A stretch of DNA of 64,000 bases from the NCBI RefSeq assembly GCF_020515695.1, contig NZ_JAIWJA010000003.1, positions 620,001 to 684,000 of the forward strand, written 5' to 3'. This document shows, one piece after another, positions 46,130 through 55,313 of the stretch; the stretch's first letter is position 1, and each line of letters opens with the position of its first letter. The notes beneath the pieces are model-generated. The model was not told the DNA's origin and did not search any database. It saw only the letters and a list, made by a program, of their open reading frames with translations. The stretch comes from Pseudomonas sp. MWU16-30317. Lineage in GTDB: Bacteria > Pseudomonadota > Gammaproteobacteria > Pseudomonadales > Pseudomonadaceae. The translations under genes were made by a program, and so were the position numbers.

Positions 46130-47944
46130 ATGAGCAGTCCTGACCCTCGCGCCCAGTCCACGCTGAAGATCTACCTGCGCCTCCTCGGCTACGTGCGCCC
46201 TTATGCGGGCATGTTCGTGATGAGTATCGTGGGGTTCCTGATCTTCGCTTCCGCGCAACCGATCCTGGCCTATATCCTCAAGTACTTCGTCGACGGGCTT
46301 TCAAATCCCGAGGCCAGCCTGTTTCCAAACAACCCCTATCTGGGCCATCTGCAATTGCTGCAAGCCGTGCCGCTGATGATCGTGATCATCGCCGTGTGGC
46401 AGGGCATCGGATCGTTCATCGGCAACTATTTGCTGGCCAAGGTTTCCCTGGGGCTGATCCACGACCTGCGCGTGGCACTGTTCAACAAGCTCCTTGCCCT
46501 GCCCAGTCGTTACTACGATAACCACAATTCGGGTCATATCATTTCGCGTATCACCTTCAACGTCACCATGGTGACCGGTGCTGCCACCGATGCCATCAAG
46601 GTGGTGTTTCGCGAAGGCCTGACCGTCGTGTTCCTGTTCATTTCGTTGGTATGGATGAACTGGAAGCTGACCCTGGTGATGCTGGCGATCCTGCCGTTGA
46701 TCGCGCTCATGGTCAGCAGTAGCAGCAAGAAATTCCGCAAGCAGAGCAAGCGTATTCAGTCGGCCATGGGGGATGTCACCCACGTCGCCTCCGAGACCGT
46801 GCAAGGCTTTCGCGTGGTGCGCAGCTTTGGCGGTGAAGAGTACGAAGAAAACCGCTTTCGCGTCGCCAGCCAGAGCAATACCGATCGCCAACTGAAGATG
46901 AACCGTACCGGCTCCGTATATACGCCGATGCTGCAACTGGTGACCTACACCGGCATGGCCATCGTGATGTTTCTGGTCTTGTATCTGCGCGGCGATTCGT
47001 CGGCCGGTGAACTAGTGGCGTATATCACCATGGCGGGCCTGCTGCCCAAGCCGATCCGCCAGTTGTCGGAAGTCAGCTCGACCATCCAGAAAGGTGTGGC
47101 GGGTGCCGAGAGCATTTTCGAGCAGCTGGACGAAGATAACGAAGTGGACGAAGGCACGGTCAACATCGCCAAAGTCAGCGGCCGCCTCGAAGTGCAGCAC
47201 CTGAGCTTCACCTATCCGGGGACCGAGCAACCCGTGCTCGATGACATCAGTTTTGTCGTCGAAGCCGGGCAGATGGTGGCGCTGGTCGGGCGTTCCGGCA
47301 GCGGCAAGTCGACCTTGGCTGCCTTGGTGCCGCGCTTCTATCAGCATTCCCATGGCCAGATCCTGCTCGACGATACGCCGATCCAGGACTTTACCCTGCG
47401 CAACCTGCGCCAGCACATCGCCTTGGTCAACCAGCAGGTGACTCTGTTCAACGACACCGTGGCCAACAACATTGCTTACGGCGACCTGGCCGGCGCGCCA
47501 CTGGAAGATATCCAGGCGGCGGCGCAGCAAGCCTATGCGGACGAGTTCATCGTCAAAATGCCCAACGGCTACCACACCTTGGTGGGCGAGAACGGCGTGC
47601 TGCTGTCCGGCGGCCAACGTCAGCGTCTGGCGATCGCCCGGGCATTGCTCAAGAACGCGCCGGTGCTGATCCTGGACGAGGCCACGTCGGCGCTCGATAC
47701 CGAGTCCGAACGGCACATTCAGGATGCCCTCGACAGCGTCATGAACAACCGCACCACCTTGGTGATCGCCCACCGTTTGAGCACGATCGAGAAAGCCGAC
47801 CTGATCCTTGTCATGGATCAAGGCCGTATCGTCGAGCGCGGCACCCACGCGCAGTTGCTGGAAATGAACGGTTACTACGCGCGTCTGCATGCCCGCCAGT
47901 TCAAGGATGACGACGCCGTGCCTCATTCGGTCGAAGTATGCTGA
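46130..47944 (+). CDS. msbA: Lipid A/LPS core flippase MsbA (ABC half-transporter)
   Basis: 604 residues. Six-helix transmembrane domain (~25-330) followed by an ABC ATPase: Walker A GRSGSGKST, Q-loop VNQQVTLFND, signature LSGGQRQRLAIARALL, Walker B ILDEATSALD and H-loop IAHRLST. Flips core-lipid A across the inner membrane. ATG 46130 gives the family N-terminus (MSSPDPRAQSTLKIYLRLLGY); an upstream in-frame ATG at 46094 adds 12 hydrophobic residues and lacks support. The stop overlaps the next start by 4 bp. Confidence 0.95.
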   Translation: MSSPDPRAQSTLKIYLRLLGYVRPYAGMFVMSIVGFLIFASAQPILAYILKYFVDGLSNPEASLFPNNPYLGHLQLLQAVPLMIVIIAVWQGIGSFIGNYLLAKVSLGLIHDLRVALFNKLLALPSRYYDNHNSGHIISRITFNVTMVTGAATDAIKVVFREGLTVVFLFISLVWMNWKLTLVMLAILPLIALMVSSSSKKFRKQSKRIQSAMGDVTHVASETVQGFRVVRSFGGEEYEENRFRVASQSNTDRQLKMNRTGSVYTPMLQLVTYTGMAIVMFLVLYLRGDSSAGELVAYITMAGLLPKPIRQLSEVSSTIQKGVAGAESIFEQLDEDNEVDEGTVNIAKVSGRLEVQHLSFTYPGTEQPVLDDISFVVEAGQMVALVGRSGSGKSTLAALVPRFYQHSHGQILLDDTPIQDFTLRNLRQHIALVNQQVTLFNDTVANNIAYGDLAGAPLEDIQAAAQQAYADEFIVKMPNGYHTLVGENGVLLSGGQRQRLAIARALLKNAPVLILDEATSALDTESERHIQDALDSVMNNRTTLVIAHRLSTIEKADLILVMDQGRIVERGTHAQLLEMNGYYARLHARQFKDDDAVPHSVEVC

Positions 47945-48834
47945 GGGCGTTGCGCGCCTGGCGTGAGCGTGGCTGGACCGTCATCGACAGCAATGCCTAT
48001 GCGCAGGCCTGGGAGCGCTTCGGCGGCAGCGTCGCCACCCACCCGCAAGTGGTCGAACGGCTTGCCGGGCTGGCTGCTATCCCGGTGCGCTACTTGGGTT
48101 GGGAGCGCGACGGCGAGTTGCTCGCTGCGGTGCCTTGCTGGGGCCAGCACCTGGCGCTGTCCAAGGACGTGCTCAAGCGCGCCGGCAAGCGCGGACTGTT
48201 CGATCTGGGCAACGCCGAGGTCATCCTGCCGGTGGCCGATGATGCTCAGGTAGAGGTGCGCCAGCGCATGCGCTATGTGTCCGAACTCAATGTCGGCAAG
48301 GTGCGCTCGCTCAAGCCGTTGCCTCAGGGCCTGGCCTTGGCCCGCGCCCCTGAAGATTATTCCAAGAAGTTTCGTTACAACCAGCGCCGCGAACAGCGTC
48401 TGCTGGAAGAGGCGGGTGGTCGGCTGAGCCCGATGACGCAGTTGTCGGCCGTCGAACAGGCGGCTATCTATGCCGATCTGTTCCAGCGTCGCTGGGGCTT
48501 CGAGGCACCGGGCAAGGCCCGGCTCGCCGAGGTGTTCGAGTTGTTGCGCGAGTTCATGACCGGCGCCGTGGTGTGGCTCGACGACGCACCGGTGGCGATC
48601 CAGATTCTTTACCGCGTCGAGGCGCCCAAGTGGGTGTCGCTGGAGTACATCAATGGTGGCGTCGATCCGCAAAGTCGTGATTTCAGCCCCGGCAGCGTGC
48701 TCAGCTTCGTCAACACCCAGCAGGCCTGGGAGCATGCACGGGCACTGGGCAAGCCGTTGCGCTACTCCTTCGGACGCGCCGACCGCGAATACAAGGGGCG
48801 CTGGTGCCACACCGTGCCGGCCTACCAGGTGTAA
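47941..48834 (+). CDS. mig-14: Mig-14 family protein (antimicrobial peptide resistance)
   Basis: 298 residues, soluble, with a GNAT/FemX-like layout. Conserved-looking blocks: WTVIDSNAYAQAWERFGGS, KKFRYNQRREQRLLEEAGG, LFQRRWGFEAPGKARL and SFGRADREYKGRWCHTVPAYQV. In P. aeruginosa the mig-14 orthologue is the neighbour of the dnpA deacetylase gene, exactly as here. Mig-14 proteins are associated with resistance to cationic antimicrobial peptides; the mechanism is not settled. Coupled to msbA by ATGA overlap and separated from dnpA by 3 bp. Confidence 0.75.
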   Translation: MRALRAWRERGWTVIDSNAYAQAWERFGGSVATHPQVVERLAGLAAIPVRYLGWERDGELLAAVPCWGQHLALSKDVLKRAGKRGLFDLGNAEVILPVADDAQVEVRQRMRYVSELNVGKVRSLKPLPQGLALARAPEDYSKKFRYNQRREQRLLEEAGGRLSPMTQLSAVEQAAIYADLFQRRWGFEAPGKARLAEVFELLREFMTGAVVWLDDAPVAIQILYRVEAPKWVSLEYINGGVDPQSRDFSPGSVLSFVNTQQAWEHARALGKPLRYSFGRADREYKGRWCHTVPAYQV

Positions 48835-48837
48835 TGC

Positions 48838-50241
48838 ATGAGCGAACGCAAGCAACGGCTGCTCAAGGCCCATCGACGCAACAAGCGCATCGCCCTGCTG
48901 GTGGCGCTGCTGGTGCTCATCCTGATTGGCGTGCTGGTGGCCTGGTGGTGGGTGCCGGTGCTCCTGGTGCTGGGCTGGGTCGCCCATGAAGCCTGGTTCG
49001 CCGACCATCTGTTTTATCGCTCCAACGACGATTACCAGTACGAGTTCGCCTTTGGCACTTCGATACAGGACGCGCGCATCGACGCTCAGGGGCTGTTGAC
49101 CCTGGACCGACCTGCCGCAGCGGGTGACACCCTGGTGCTGGAAGTACGGCTGCGTGCGACCTGGTTTGGGCGCTGGGTCGACCCCGCCGTGCTGATGGGC
49201 GACGACCGCCAGGAGTTCGAGCGCGGTGTGCGCGGGCGGCGCTACCTGAATCTGTCCGGCCAGGCCGATGCGCTGTCCGCCGGCAATCTGAAGGTACGAG
49301 GGTATCTGTGCCGGGTAGCGCCCGAGGCGCGGTTGTTCGTGCAAGCAAACGAGGATTTCGCCCAGCGCCGGGTGATGATCGTCGCCCCCCATGCCGACGA
49401 TGCCGAGCTGGCCGCATTCGGGCTCTACAGCCGGTGCGCGCAGGCCAGTATCGTCACCCTGACTCAGGGCGAGATCGAGGCCGAGGAGTATCAGCGTCTG
49501 GGGCTGAGCCTCAGCCAGGCCGCCGAGCTCAAGGGCCGACTGCGCAGCTGGGACAGCCTCGCGGTGCCGCTGTGGGGTGGGGTCGACGCCAGCCGTTGCG
49601 TGCAGTTGGGTTACTACTGCCTGCAGCTCAAGCCGATGGCTGCCCAACCTGCGCAGGCCTTCGGCTCGCGGGAGTCGCAGCAGTCCGATATCCGCACCGT
49701 GCGCCAGCACAATCCACTGACGCTGCCCGCTGACGTCGACGGTCAACCGACCTGGCACAACCTGGTGGCGGACCTCAAGGCGCTGCTTGAGCACTATCGC
49801 CCCGAGGTGGTGGTCACACCGCATCCGCAGCTCGACCCACACGCCGACCATATTGCCAGCACCCAGGCTCTGTTTGCGGCCATCGCCATCAGCAGCTGGA
49901 AGCCCCGGCAGGCGCTGTTCTACGCCAACCACCTGCACGATAACGACCGCTGGCCCATGGGCCGTGCGGGCGCGGGCGTGGCCCTGCCGCCGGCCATCGA
50001 GGCGTTGCCTGCCGACCGCCTGTGGAGCCCGATGCTGTCCACGGCCACGCAGCTGAACAAGGCCATGGCGCTGGGTATGCAGCACGACCTGCAAGGCCGG
50101 CCCGCGCTGAAAAAGCGCTTGCGCCGTTGCATCCAGTATTGGCTGGCAGGGCGCCGCTGGCCGGCCACCGGCGAGGACGAATTTTTCCGCAAGGCGGTAC
50201 GCCGTCACGAGCTGTTCTGGGTGCGTGACTTGAACGACTGA
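48838..50241 (+). CDS. dnpA: PIG-L family de-N-acetylase (DnpA-like)
   Basis: 467 residues. An N-terminal pair of membrane helices (IALLVALLVLILIGVLVAWWW) precedes a ~100-residue beta-rich segment and a PIG-L/LmbE deacetylase domain starting RRVMIVAPHADDAELAA (the HxDD zinc site) with the distal TPHPQLDPHADHIAS. Predicted Zn-dependent N-deacetylase of an LPS core sugar. The P. aeruginosa orthologue DnpA has been linked to fluoroquinolone tolerance/persistence. Tightly packed behind mig-14. Confidence 0.85.
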   Translation: MSERKQRLLKAHRRNKRIALLVALLVLILIGVLVAWWWVPVLLVLGWVAHEAWFADHLFYRSNDDYQYEFAFGTSIQDARIDAQGLLTLDRPAAAGDTLVLEVRLRATWFGRWVDPAVLMGDDRQEFERGVRGRRYLNLSGQADALSAGNLKVRGYLCRVAPEARLFVQANEDFAQRRVMIVAPHADDAELAAFGLYSRCAQASIVTLTQGEIEAEEYQRLGLSLSQAAELKGRLRSWDSLAVPLWGGVDASRCVQLGYYCLQLKPMAAQPAQAFGSRESQQSDIRTVRQHNPLTLPADVDGQPTWHNLVADLKALLEHYRPEVVVTPHPQLDPHADHIASTQALFAAIAISSWKPRQALFYANHLHDNDRWPMGRAGAGVALPPAIEALPADRLWSPMLSTATQLNKAMALGMQHDLQGRPALKKRLRRCIQYWLAGRRWPATGEDEFFRKAVRRHELFWVRDLND

Positions 50242-50254
50242 TCACGCCGCGCCG

Positions 50255-50283
50255 GGGCAGTTTGTCAACGGGCACGACTGCCC
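50255..50283 (+). terminator. Small hairpin between dnpA and hldE
   Basis: GGGCAGT (50255-50261) pairs with ACTGCCC (50277-50283) across a 15-nt loop, 13 bp after the dnpA stop. No U-tract; an attenuator or weak terminator. TTAATAT near 50306 could be the -10 of an hldE promoter. Confidence 0.35.
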
Positions 50284-50346
50284 ATAAAAGCGCCGGCGAG
50301 GCTGTGTTAATATCGCCGCCCTGTTCATTTTGTATGTGGGTTGCCC

Positions 50347-51768
50347 ATGAAATTGTCCATGCCGCGATTTGGCCAGGCCCCTGTGTTGGTAGTCGGCGAT
50401 GTGATGCTCGATCGTTACTGGCATGGCGGGACCTCGCGCATCTCCCCTGAGGCACCGGTGCCGGTGGTCAAGGTCGAGCAGATCGAGGATCGTCCGGGCG
50501 GCGCGGCCAACGTCGCCCTCAATATCGCCGCGCTCGGTGCCCCTGCCTCTCTGGTCGGCGTGACCGGCGACGACGAGGCTGCCGAGAGCTTGACCAATAG
50601 CCTCAAGGCGGCCGGTGTCCATGCCGTGTTCCAGCGCATCCCCCAGCAGCCGACCATCGTCAAGCTGCGGGTCATGAGCCGGCACCAGCAATTGCTGCGC
50701 ATCGATTTCGAAGAACCCTTCGCTACCGACGCCTTGGCGCTGGGCGCCGACGTCGACACGTTGCTTGCAGGCGTCAAGGTGCTGGTGCTGTCGGACTACG
50801 GCAAAGGCGCGTTGAAGAATCATCAAAGCCTGATCCAGGCAGCGCGTGCACTTAATATTCCGGTACTGGCCGACCCCAAGGGCAAGGACTTCACCATTTA
50901 TCGCGGTGCCAGCCTGATCACCCCCAACCTCAGCGAATTCGAAGCCATCGTCGGCGGCTGCCGCGATGAAGCCGAGCTGGTGGCCAAAGGCGCCCAGTTG
51001 ATGCAGGACCTCGACCTCGGGGCCTTGCTGGTTACCCGTGGCGAGCACGGCATGACCTTGCTGCGCCCCGATCATCCAGCGCTGCACTTGCCGGCGCGCG
51101 CCCGTGAAGTGTTCGACGTGACCGGTGCCGGCGACACGGTGATTTCCACCTTGGCCGCCTCCATCGCCGCAGGTGAAGAGCTGCCGCAAGCCGTGGCACT
51201 GGCCAACCTGGCCGCTGGCATCGTGGTCGGCAAGCTTGGTACCGCTGCCATCAGCGCCCCGGAACTGCGCCGTGCCATTCAGCGTGAAGAAGGTTCGGAG
51301 CGGGGCGTGCTGAGCCTCGATCAGTTGTTGCTGGCCATCGACGACGCCCGTGCGCACAACGAACGCATTGTCTTCACCAACGGCTGTTTCGATATTCTGC
51401 ACGCCGGCCATGTGACCTATCTGGAGCAGGCGCGCGCCCAGGGCGATCGGCTGATCGTGGCCGTCAACGACGATGCCTCGGTCTCGCGCCTCAAGGGCCC
51501 CGGCCGGCCGATCAACAGCGTCGACCGGCGCATGGCGGTACTGGCCGGGCTCGGCGCGGTGGATTGGGTCATCAGCTTCAGTGAAGACACCCCCGAGAAC
51601 CTCCTGACTCATGTGCGTCCGGATGTACTGGTCAAGGGCGGCGACTATTCGGTCGAGCAGGTCGTCGGCGCTTCCATCGTCTCGGCCTACGGCGGCACCG
51701 TGAAGGTACTCGGGCTGGTGGAAAACAGCTCCACGACCGCCATCGTCGATAAAATTCGCAGTCGGTGA
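50347..51768 (+). CDS. hldE: Bifunctional heptose-7-phosphate kinase / heptose-1-phosphate adenylyltransferase
   Basis: 473 residues, [19 protein letters not shown]-terminal ribokinase-type kinase (~1-320) with [27 protein letters not shown] and the anion-hole motif [12 protein letters not shown]-terminal nucleotidyltransferase (~345-473) with [19 protein letters not shown] and [13 protein letters not shown]. Makes ADP-D-glycero-beta-manno-heptose, the donor used by WaaC and WaaF in this same window. ATG 50347 preferred to the TTG two codons upstream. Confidence 0.97.
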   Translation: MKLSMPRFGQAPVLVVGDVMLDRYWHGGTSRISPEAPVPVVKVEQIEDRPGGAANVALNIAALGAPASLVGVTGDDEAAESLTNSLKAAGVHAVFQRIPQQPTIVKLRVMSRHQQLLRIDFEEPFATDALALGADVDTLLAGVKVLVLSDYGKGALKNHQSLIQAARALNIPVLADPKGKDFTIYRGASLITPNLSEFEAIVGGCRDEAELVAKGAQLMQDLDLGALLVTRGEHGMTLLRPDHPALHLPARAREVFDVTGAGDTVISTLAASIAAGEELPQAVALANLAAGIVVGKLGTAAISAPELRRAIQREEGSERGVLSLDQLLLAIDDARAHNERIVFTNGCFDILHAGHVTYLEQARAQGDRLIVAVNDDASVSRLKGPGRPINSVDRRMAVLAGLGAVDWVISFSEDTPENLLTHVRPDVLVKGGDYSVEQVVGASIVSAYGGTVKVLGLVENSSTTAIVDKIRSR

Positions 51769-51793
51769 GCGCAGGAATGAGGGACGCGCAGGT

Positions 51794-52771
51794 ATGAGGG
51801 TCATGTTGTTGGTCATGGACGAGCAGCGCGTGCTGCTCGACCGCCTGTATGACATCGTTCGCCAGCATTGTGACGAGTGTGTGATCCAGCGCCTGAGCAA
51901 AGCGCAGCAGATGAACCTGGGGGCGTTTCTGGCCTCAGTGCATCATCAGGACTTCGATCGGGTGGTGATCTTTTCCCGCGTCAAGCGCCTGGCTCGGCAA
52001 CGGCGGGTGCTGCAATGCGTACCGGGGCTGGTGTTCCTCGAGCACGACGCCTACCAGAACTACATGCCCGACAGTAAATATCAGCACACGTACTCGCGCC
52101 TCTACAGCCAGTTGCCCGCGTGTCGTGCGTTGCTGTCCGGTGCCGTCGTGGTGCAGCGGATGCAGGCCGAAGGCATCGATGCGGTGTTCGTGTCCAAGGG
52201 CTATGACGAACAGATGCTGCACGACCTGGGGCGCGAGCGGGATATCCCGGTGGGCTTCCTCGGTAGCCTGAAAAGCAAGGAATACGCGCAGCGCAAGGCG
52301 CTCCTCGAGTCGCTGGCGAGCAAGACCGGGATGCTGGTCACGCGTACCCAGTCGGGCGACGAGTATTTGCAGACGCTCAACCGGATCAAGGTATTCGTCA
52401 GTGCCGACATCGGCATGGGCGAGTTCATGATCAAGAATTTCGAAGCCATGGCCTGTGGCTGCGTGTTGCTGGCCTGGAGCCAGGGTGAGGAAGATCACTT
52501 GCTGGGCTTCGAGGACATGCACAACGTGGTGTTCTACCGCTCCGAGGCCGAGGCGCTGGAAAAACTCGCGTTGCTGCAAAGCGATCCGTTGCTGGCCGAG
52601 CGCATCGCCGCCAATGGCGAGGCCTTTGCCCGCGAGCACTACAGTTTCGCCCGGGTCGGCCGCGACCTGGCCACGGCCATTCAGGCCCCGATGCGCGCCT
52701 GGCAAGCGCCGGGTTGGTTGACGCGGCAGTGGGTCCGGTGGCGCTACGGGCTGCAGGTGCCGGGGCAGTGA
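51794..52771 (+). CDS. GT-B glycosyltransferase of the LPS region (Ssg-like)
   Basis: 325 residues. The C-terminal half has a GT4-like donor region: GMGEFMIKNFEAMACGCVLLAW carries the EX7E-like pattern, and the last ~40 residues are helical and basic. The N-terminal half shows short Rossmann-like strands (MRVMLLVMDEQRVLLDRLYD, ALLSGAVVVQRMQAEGIDAV). P. aeruginosa has a similar-sized surface-sugar glycosyltransferase (Ssg) in its LPS cluster; orthology is plausible but not proven. Its TGA overlaps the GTG of the next gene. Confidence 0.75.
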   Translation: MRVMLLVMDEQRVLLDRLYDIVRQHCDECVIQRLSKAQQMNLGAFLASVHHQDFDRVVIFSRVKRLARQRRVLQCVPGLVFLEHDAYQNYMPDSKYQHTYSRLYSQLPACRALLSGAVVVQRMQAEGIDAVFVSKGYDEQMLHDLGRERDIPVGFLGSLKSKEYAQRKALLESLASKTGMLVTRTQSGDEYLQTLNRIKVFVSADIGMGEFMIKNFEAMACGCVLLAWSQGEEDHLLGFEDMHNVVFYRSEAEALEKLALLQSDPLLAERIAANGEAFAREHYSFARVGRDLATAIQAPMRAWQAPGWLTRQWVRWRYGLQVPGQ

Positions 52772-53454
52772 CGGGTGAGGAGATGGACCTCGACGCGCTG
52801 CCCGGCGGCGACCAGGACATTCTTGGCGCCGTGGCCGAACGCTTGTTGGGTTGCTTGCGCGATGCCGAGCGGGTGGTGCTGGTGGCCAATAACCCGGCTA
52901 TCGAAGCGGTAGACTTCGAGGCCCTCGAGCTCGGGCCGCGCGATGTGGTGGTGAGCTTCAATCTTTGCATCAAATGGCCGTTGCTGAGCAATCGTTGGAC
53001 CAACGTCTTCGTGCACGGCTTCAATGCGCCCGACCACTATTTTTTCGGCCTGCCCTATTCGCCTGAAGTCCAAGCCCTGTGGCAGAACCCCCAAGGGCGC
53101 TGCTTCACTGTACTGGTGGGCGTCGCCGATGCCATGTCAGCGCTGCCTGACGTCACCCTGTTGCGCGAGCGCATGCCGCTGCCGGTTTTGTGGAATTACC
53201 CACTGGCCCGCGCCGATGGCAAGCGCTTCGTCGGCCCGACCACAGGCTTCAATGCACTGGTGCTGTTCGATTGGCTGCGGCGCGAGCAAGGGCTGAACTA
53301 CAAGTTGCTCACCCTGGGCTACTCGAATGAGGCCGGCAAGTTGTGGAGCGGTCATGCCTGGGATTATGAGCGCGCCTGGCTGGCGGCGGCGAACGTCGAG
53401 ACGATCGCCCTGCACAAGCGCCGTTGGTGGCAACGTATGTTGAAGCGTCGCTGA
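52768..53454 (+). CDS. Uncharacterised LPS-locus protein
   Basis: 228 residues from GTG 52768, chosen for its 4-bp GTGA overlap with the upstream stop; ATG 52783 is an alternative but its GAGG is only 2 nt away. I do not recognise the family. Visible: Rossmann-like VVLVANNPAIEAVDFEALELGP, DVVVSFNLCIKWPLLSNRW, VGPTTGFNALVLFDWLRREQ, LTLGYSNEAGKLWSGHAWDYERAW, and a basic tail KRRWWQRMLKRR. The NNP and TTGF arrangement is reminiscent of sialyltransferase-like or CMP-sugar-binding folds, but that is only an impression. Probably a sugar-modifying or transferring enzyme, by context. Confidence 0.7.
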   Translation: MTGEEMDLDALPGGDQDILGAVAERLLGCLRDAERVVLVANNPAIEAVDFEALELGPRDVVVSFNLCIKWPLLSNRWTNVFVHGFNAPDHYFFGLPYSPEVQALWQNPQGRCFTVLVGVADAMSALPDVTLLRERMPLPVLWNYPLARADGKRFVGPTTGFNALVLFDWLRREQGLNYKLLTLGYSNEAGKLWSGHAWDYERAWLAAANVETIALHKRRWWQRMLKRR

Positions 53455-53494
53455 GACGGCGACTTTCTTTATTTCGGGTTCAAGGTGCAATGCA

Positions 53495-54298
53495 GTGTTG
53501 AAAGTGGCCGTCGCGTTTTTCGGAATTCCCAGGAATTCGGCAATCTGTTTCCCTTCCATCCGCCAGCAGGTGCTGGCACAGATCCCCTCCGGCGCACAGG
53601 TGCAGTGCTTCTATCATATGTACCAGGTCGACAGCGTGCAGAACCTGCGCTCCGGCGAGCAGGGTGCATTGATGGCCGACAACTACCAGCCGTTCGCGGC
53701 CATGACCGGCGTGCTCGAAAGCAATGACGGTGTGCTGGAACGCTGGGATTTCGAGCGCATCAAGGCGCTGGGAGATACCTGGGCCGACGAGCATGCTTCG
53801 GTGCGCAACCTCATTCTGCAACTCAACTCGTTGCATGCCGTCACGGCGATGGTGGAGGCATTCGAGCCTGACTTCGTGGTCTTCGTGCGACCCGACATCG
53901 AATACCACAGCCCGCTGCCCAGCTACGTGTTCAAGCATGCCGAGGCTCGGCATTTGAATGCCTATATTCCCGACTGGCAGTGGTGGGGTGGGCTCAATGA
54001 CCGTTTTGCCATCTGCGGGCGAGACGTTTATCGGGCCTATGGTCGCCGCGTCGAGCAGATTTTCGAATTCTGTGCTGCCACGGGCCGCAAGTTGCATTCC
54101 GAGCGTTTGCTGAAATTCGTGTTGCAGGGCGCCGGGGCCAAGGTGTGCCTGTTGCCGACCACGGCGTCACGAGTGCGGATCAACGGAGCCTACGCCGAGG
54201 AGGATTTCTCTGGCAAGCACGGCATGGGCAAGCGCGAAAACCGCTATTTCCATCTGTTTGCGCGCCTGCGCACCTGGGCCGACAAGCGTCGGGGGTGA
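53495..54298 (+). CDS. Uncharacterised GT-A-like protein at the end of the LPS operon
   Basis: 267 residues with GTG start (MLKVAVAFFGIPRNSAICFPS). Strand-like opening, then FEPDFVVFVRPDIEYHSPLPSYV with an acidic DxxY site in the place of a DxD, and WWGGLNDRFAICGRDVYRAYGRR, a DRFAxG-type block seen in several uncharacterised bacterial glycosyltransferases. The C-terminus is basic. Last gene of the operon: its stop codon lies inside a short palindrome shared with the convergent neighbour. Role in surface polysaccharide is inferred from location. Confidence 0.7.
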   Translation: MLKVAVAFFGIPRNSAICFPSIRQQVLAQIPSGAQVQCFYHMYQVDSVQNLRSGEQGALMADNYQPFAAMTGVLESNDGVLERWDFERIKALGDTWADEHASVRNLILQLNSLHAVTAMVEAFEPDFVVFVRPDIEYHSPLPSYVFKHAEARHLNAYIPDWQWWGGLNDRFAICGRDVYRAYGRRVEQIFEFCAATGRKLHSERLLKFVLQGAGAKVCLLPTTASRVRINGAYAEEDFSGKHGMGKRENRYFHLFARLRTWADKRRG

Positions 54299-54312
54299 CA
54301 TCCGCGTCACCC
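54293..54312. terminator. Palindrome spanning both convergent stop codons
   Basis: GGGTGAC (54293-54299) and GTCACCC (54306-54312) with a 6-nt loop. The TGA of the plus gene and the TGA of the minus gene sit symmetrically in the two arms, so one hairpin ends both messages with only 8 bp between the genes. Confidence 0.5.
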
Positions 54313-55272
54313 TGGCAAATGCCCCCGCACCATGCGCACCAGCTTGCGCGCCTTGACCCGCAGGCGCACCAGGCCGGTCCGCTGGTTCTTGGGCAGCACC
54401 AGGCCTTGCTGCTCGACCCAATCCTTCCAGCGAATGCGCTCATCGCGCACCACCCAGCCTTCCTGGGCGGCGAAGCTTTCAGCCAGGAACACCCCGCGAG
54501 TGCTGGCCGGGATCAGCTTGTCGCGCTTGAGGGTATAGAGCTTGGGCACCGGCTTGCCGTCCAGCAGGGGCAGCAGATAGAGGTCGGGGCGACGGCGGTC
54601 GAGGTGCGTCTCGAGCTGGCCCTTGTCGAGTTTTTCGTCGACATGGAACAGGCTCAGCACCTTCGCTTCGCGGGGGATCTCCAGGCGCAGATCGTAGACC
54701 AGCTGCAGGGATGCGGTGGGGAGGTGCACGTAGGCCCGCGGGCGCTCGATCAGGTTGAGGCTGCCACAGCGCACCGGCTTGGCTGCACCCATGCGCGGGC
54801 TGAGGGTGAAGGGTGCGGATTCTCGGTAGCGCAGAGTGGGCTCGTAGGGTGCCGGTAGCCAGGTGTCCTTGAAGCGGCCGTTGAGCCAGCCGTCGGGGGT
54901 TTCCAGCAGGCACTCTTCGGCCACTTCCTGCACGGCGGTGTGCAGCGGCAGGTTGAGTTCGTGGGCGGGCACGTAGCCGGAGATCAGCTTGAGCACCACA
55001 TCGCCACGGTCCACGCGGCGCTGGCGCACCAGCACCCAATAGTCGCGGTTCTGCCAGTTGAGGGTCAGGCGCACCGACACGCCGAGGTTGGCCAGTTCGA
55101 TGGAAAAACGTTGCGGATCGTCGATGGCGACCGGCTTGCGGCGCTCGAGCGTCTGGGCGAAATTCAGCGGCATACCGACCCCTTCGTAGCTCAGGGAGTC
55201 GGCAGTGGCTTCGACGAACAGGGGCAGTGTCTTGAAGTTGCTGGGGTTCTTCTTTTTAAGCAATCGCGGCAT
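54307..55272 (-). CDS. Conserved protein of unknown function with a Nudix-like box
   Basis: 321 residues, soluble. Starts MPRLLKKKNPSNFKTLPLFVEA. In the middle (residues ~98-119) SGYVPAHELNLPLHTAVQEV and the following AEECLLETP resemble a Nudix box (GX5E ... E-x-x-EE) but the spacing is two residues long and Arg is replaced by Gln. The C-terminus is basic (RLRVKARKLVRMVRGH). I know similar proteins in Pseudomonas only as hypothetical. The neighbour downstream is the convergent LPS operon; upstream 41 bp lies the aldo/keto reductase. Function not assigned. Confidence 0.75.
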   Translation of the reverse strand: MPRLLKKKNPSNFKTLPLFVEATADSLSYEGVGMPLNFAQTLERRKPVAIDDPQRFSIELANLGVSVRLTLNWQNRDYWVLVRQRRVDRGDVVLKLISGYVPAHELNLPLHTAVQEVAEECLLETPDGWLNGRFKDTWLPAPYEPTLRYRESAPFTLSPRMGAAKPVRCGSLNLIERPRAYVHLPTASLQLVYDLRLEIPREAKVLSLFHVDEKLDKGQLETHLDRRRPDLYLLPLLDGKPVPKLYTLKRDKLIPASTRGVFLAESFAAQEGWVVRDERIRWKDWVEQQGLVLPKNQRTGLVRLRVKARKLVRMVRGHLPG

Positions 55273-55313
55273 GTCGGCTCCTTCTGGCGTCGGGGTCGGC
55301 CGCGACGGCGGCG

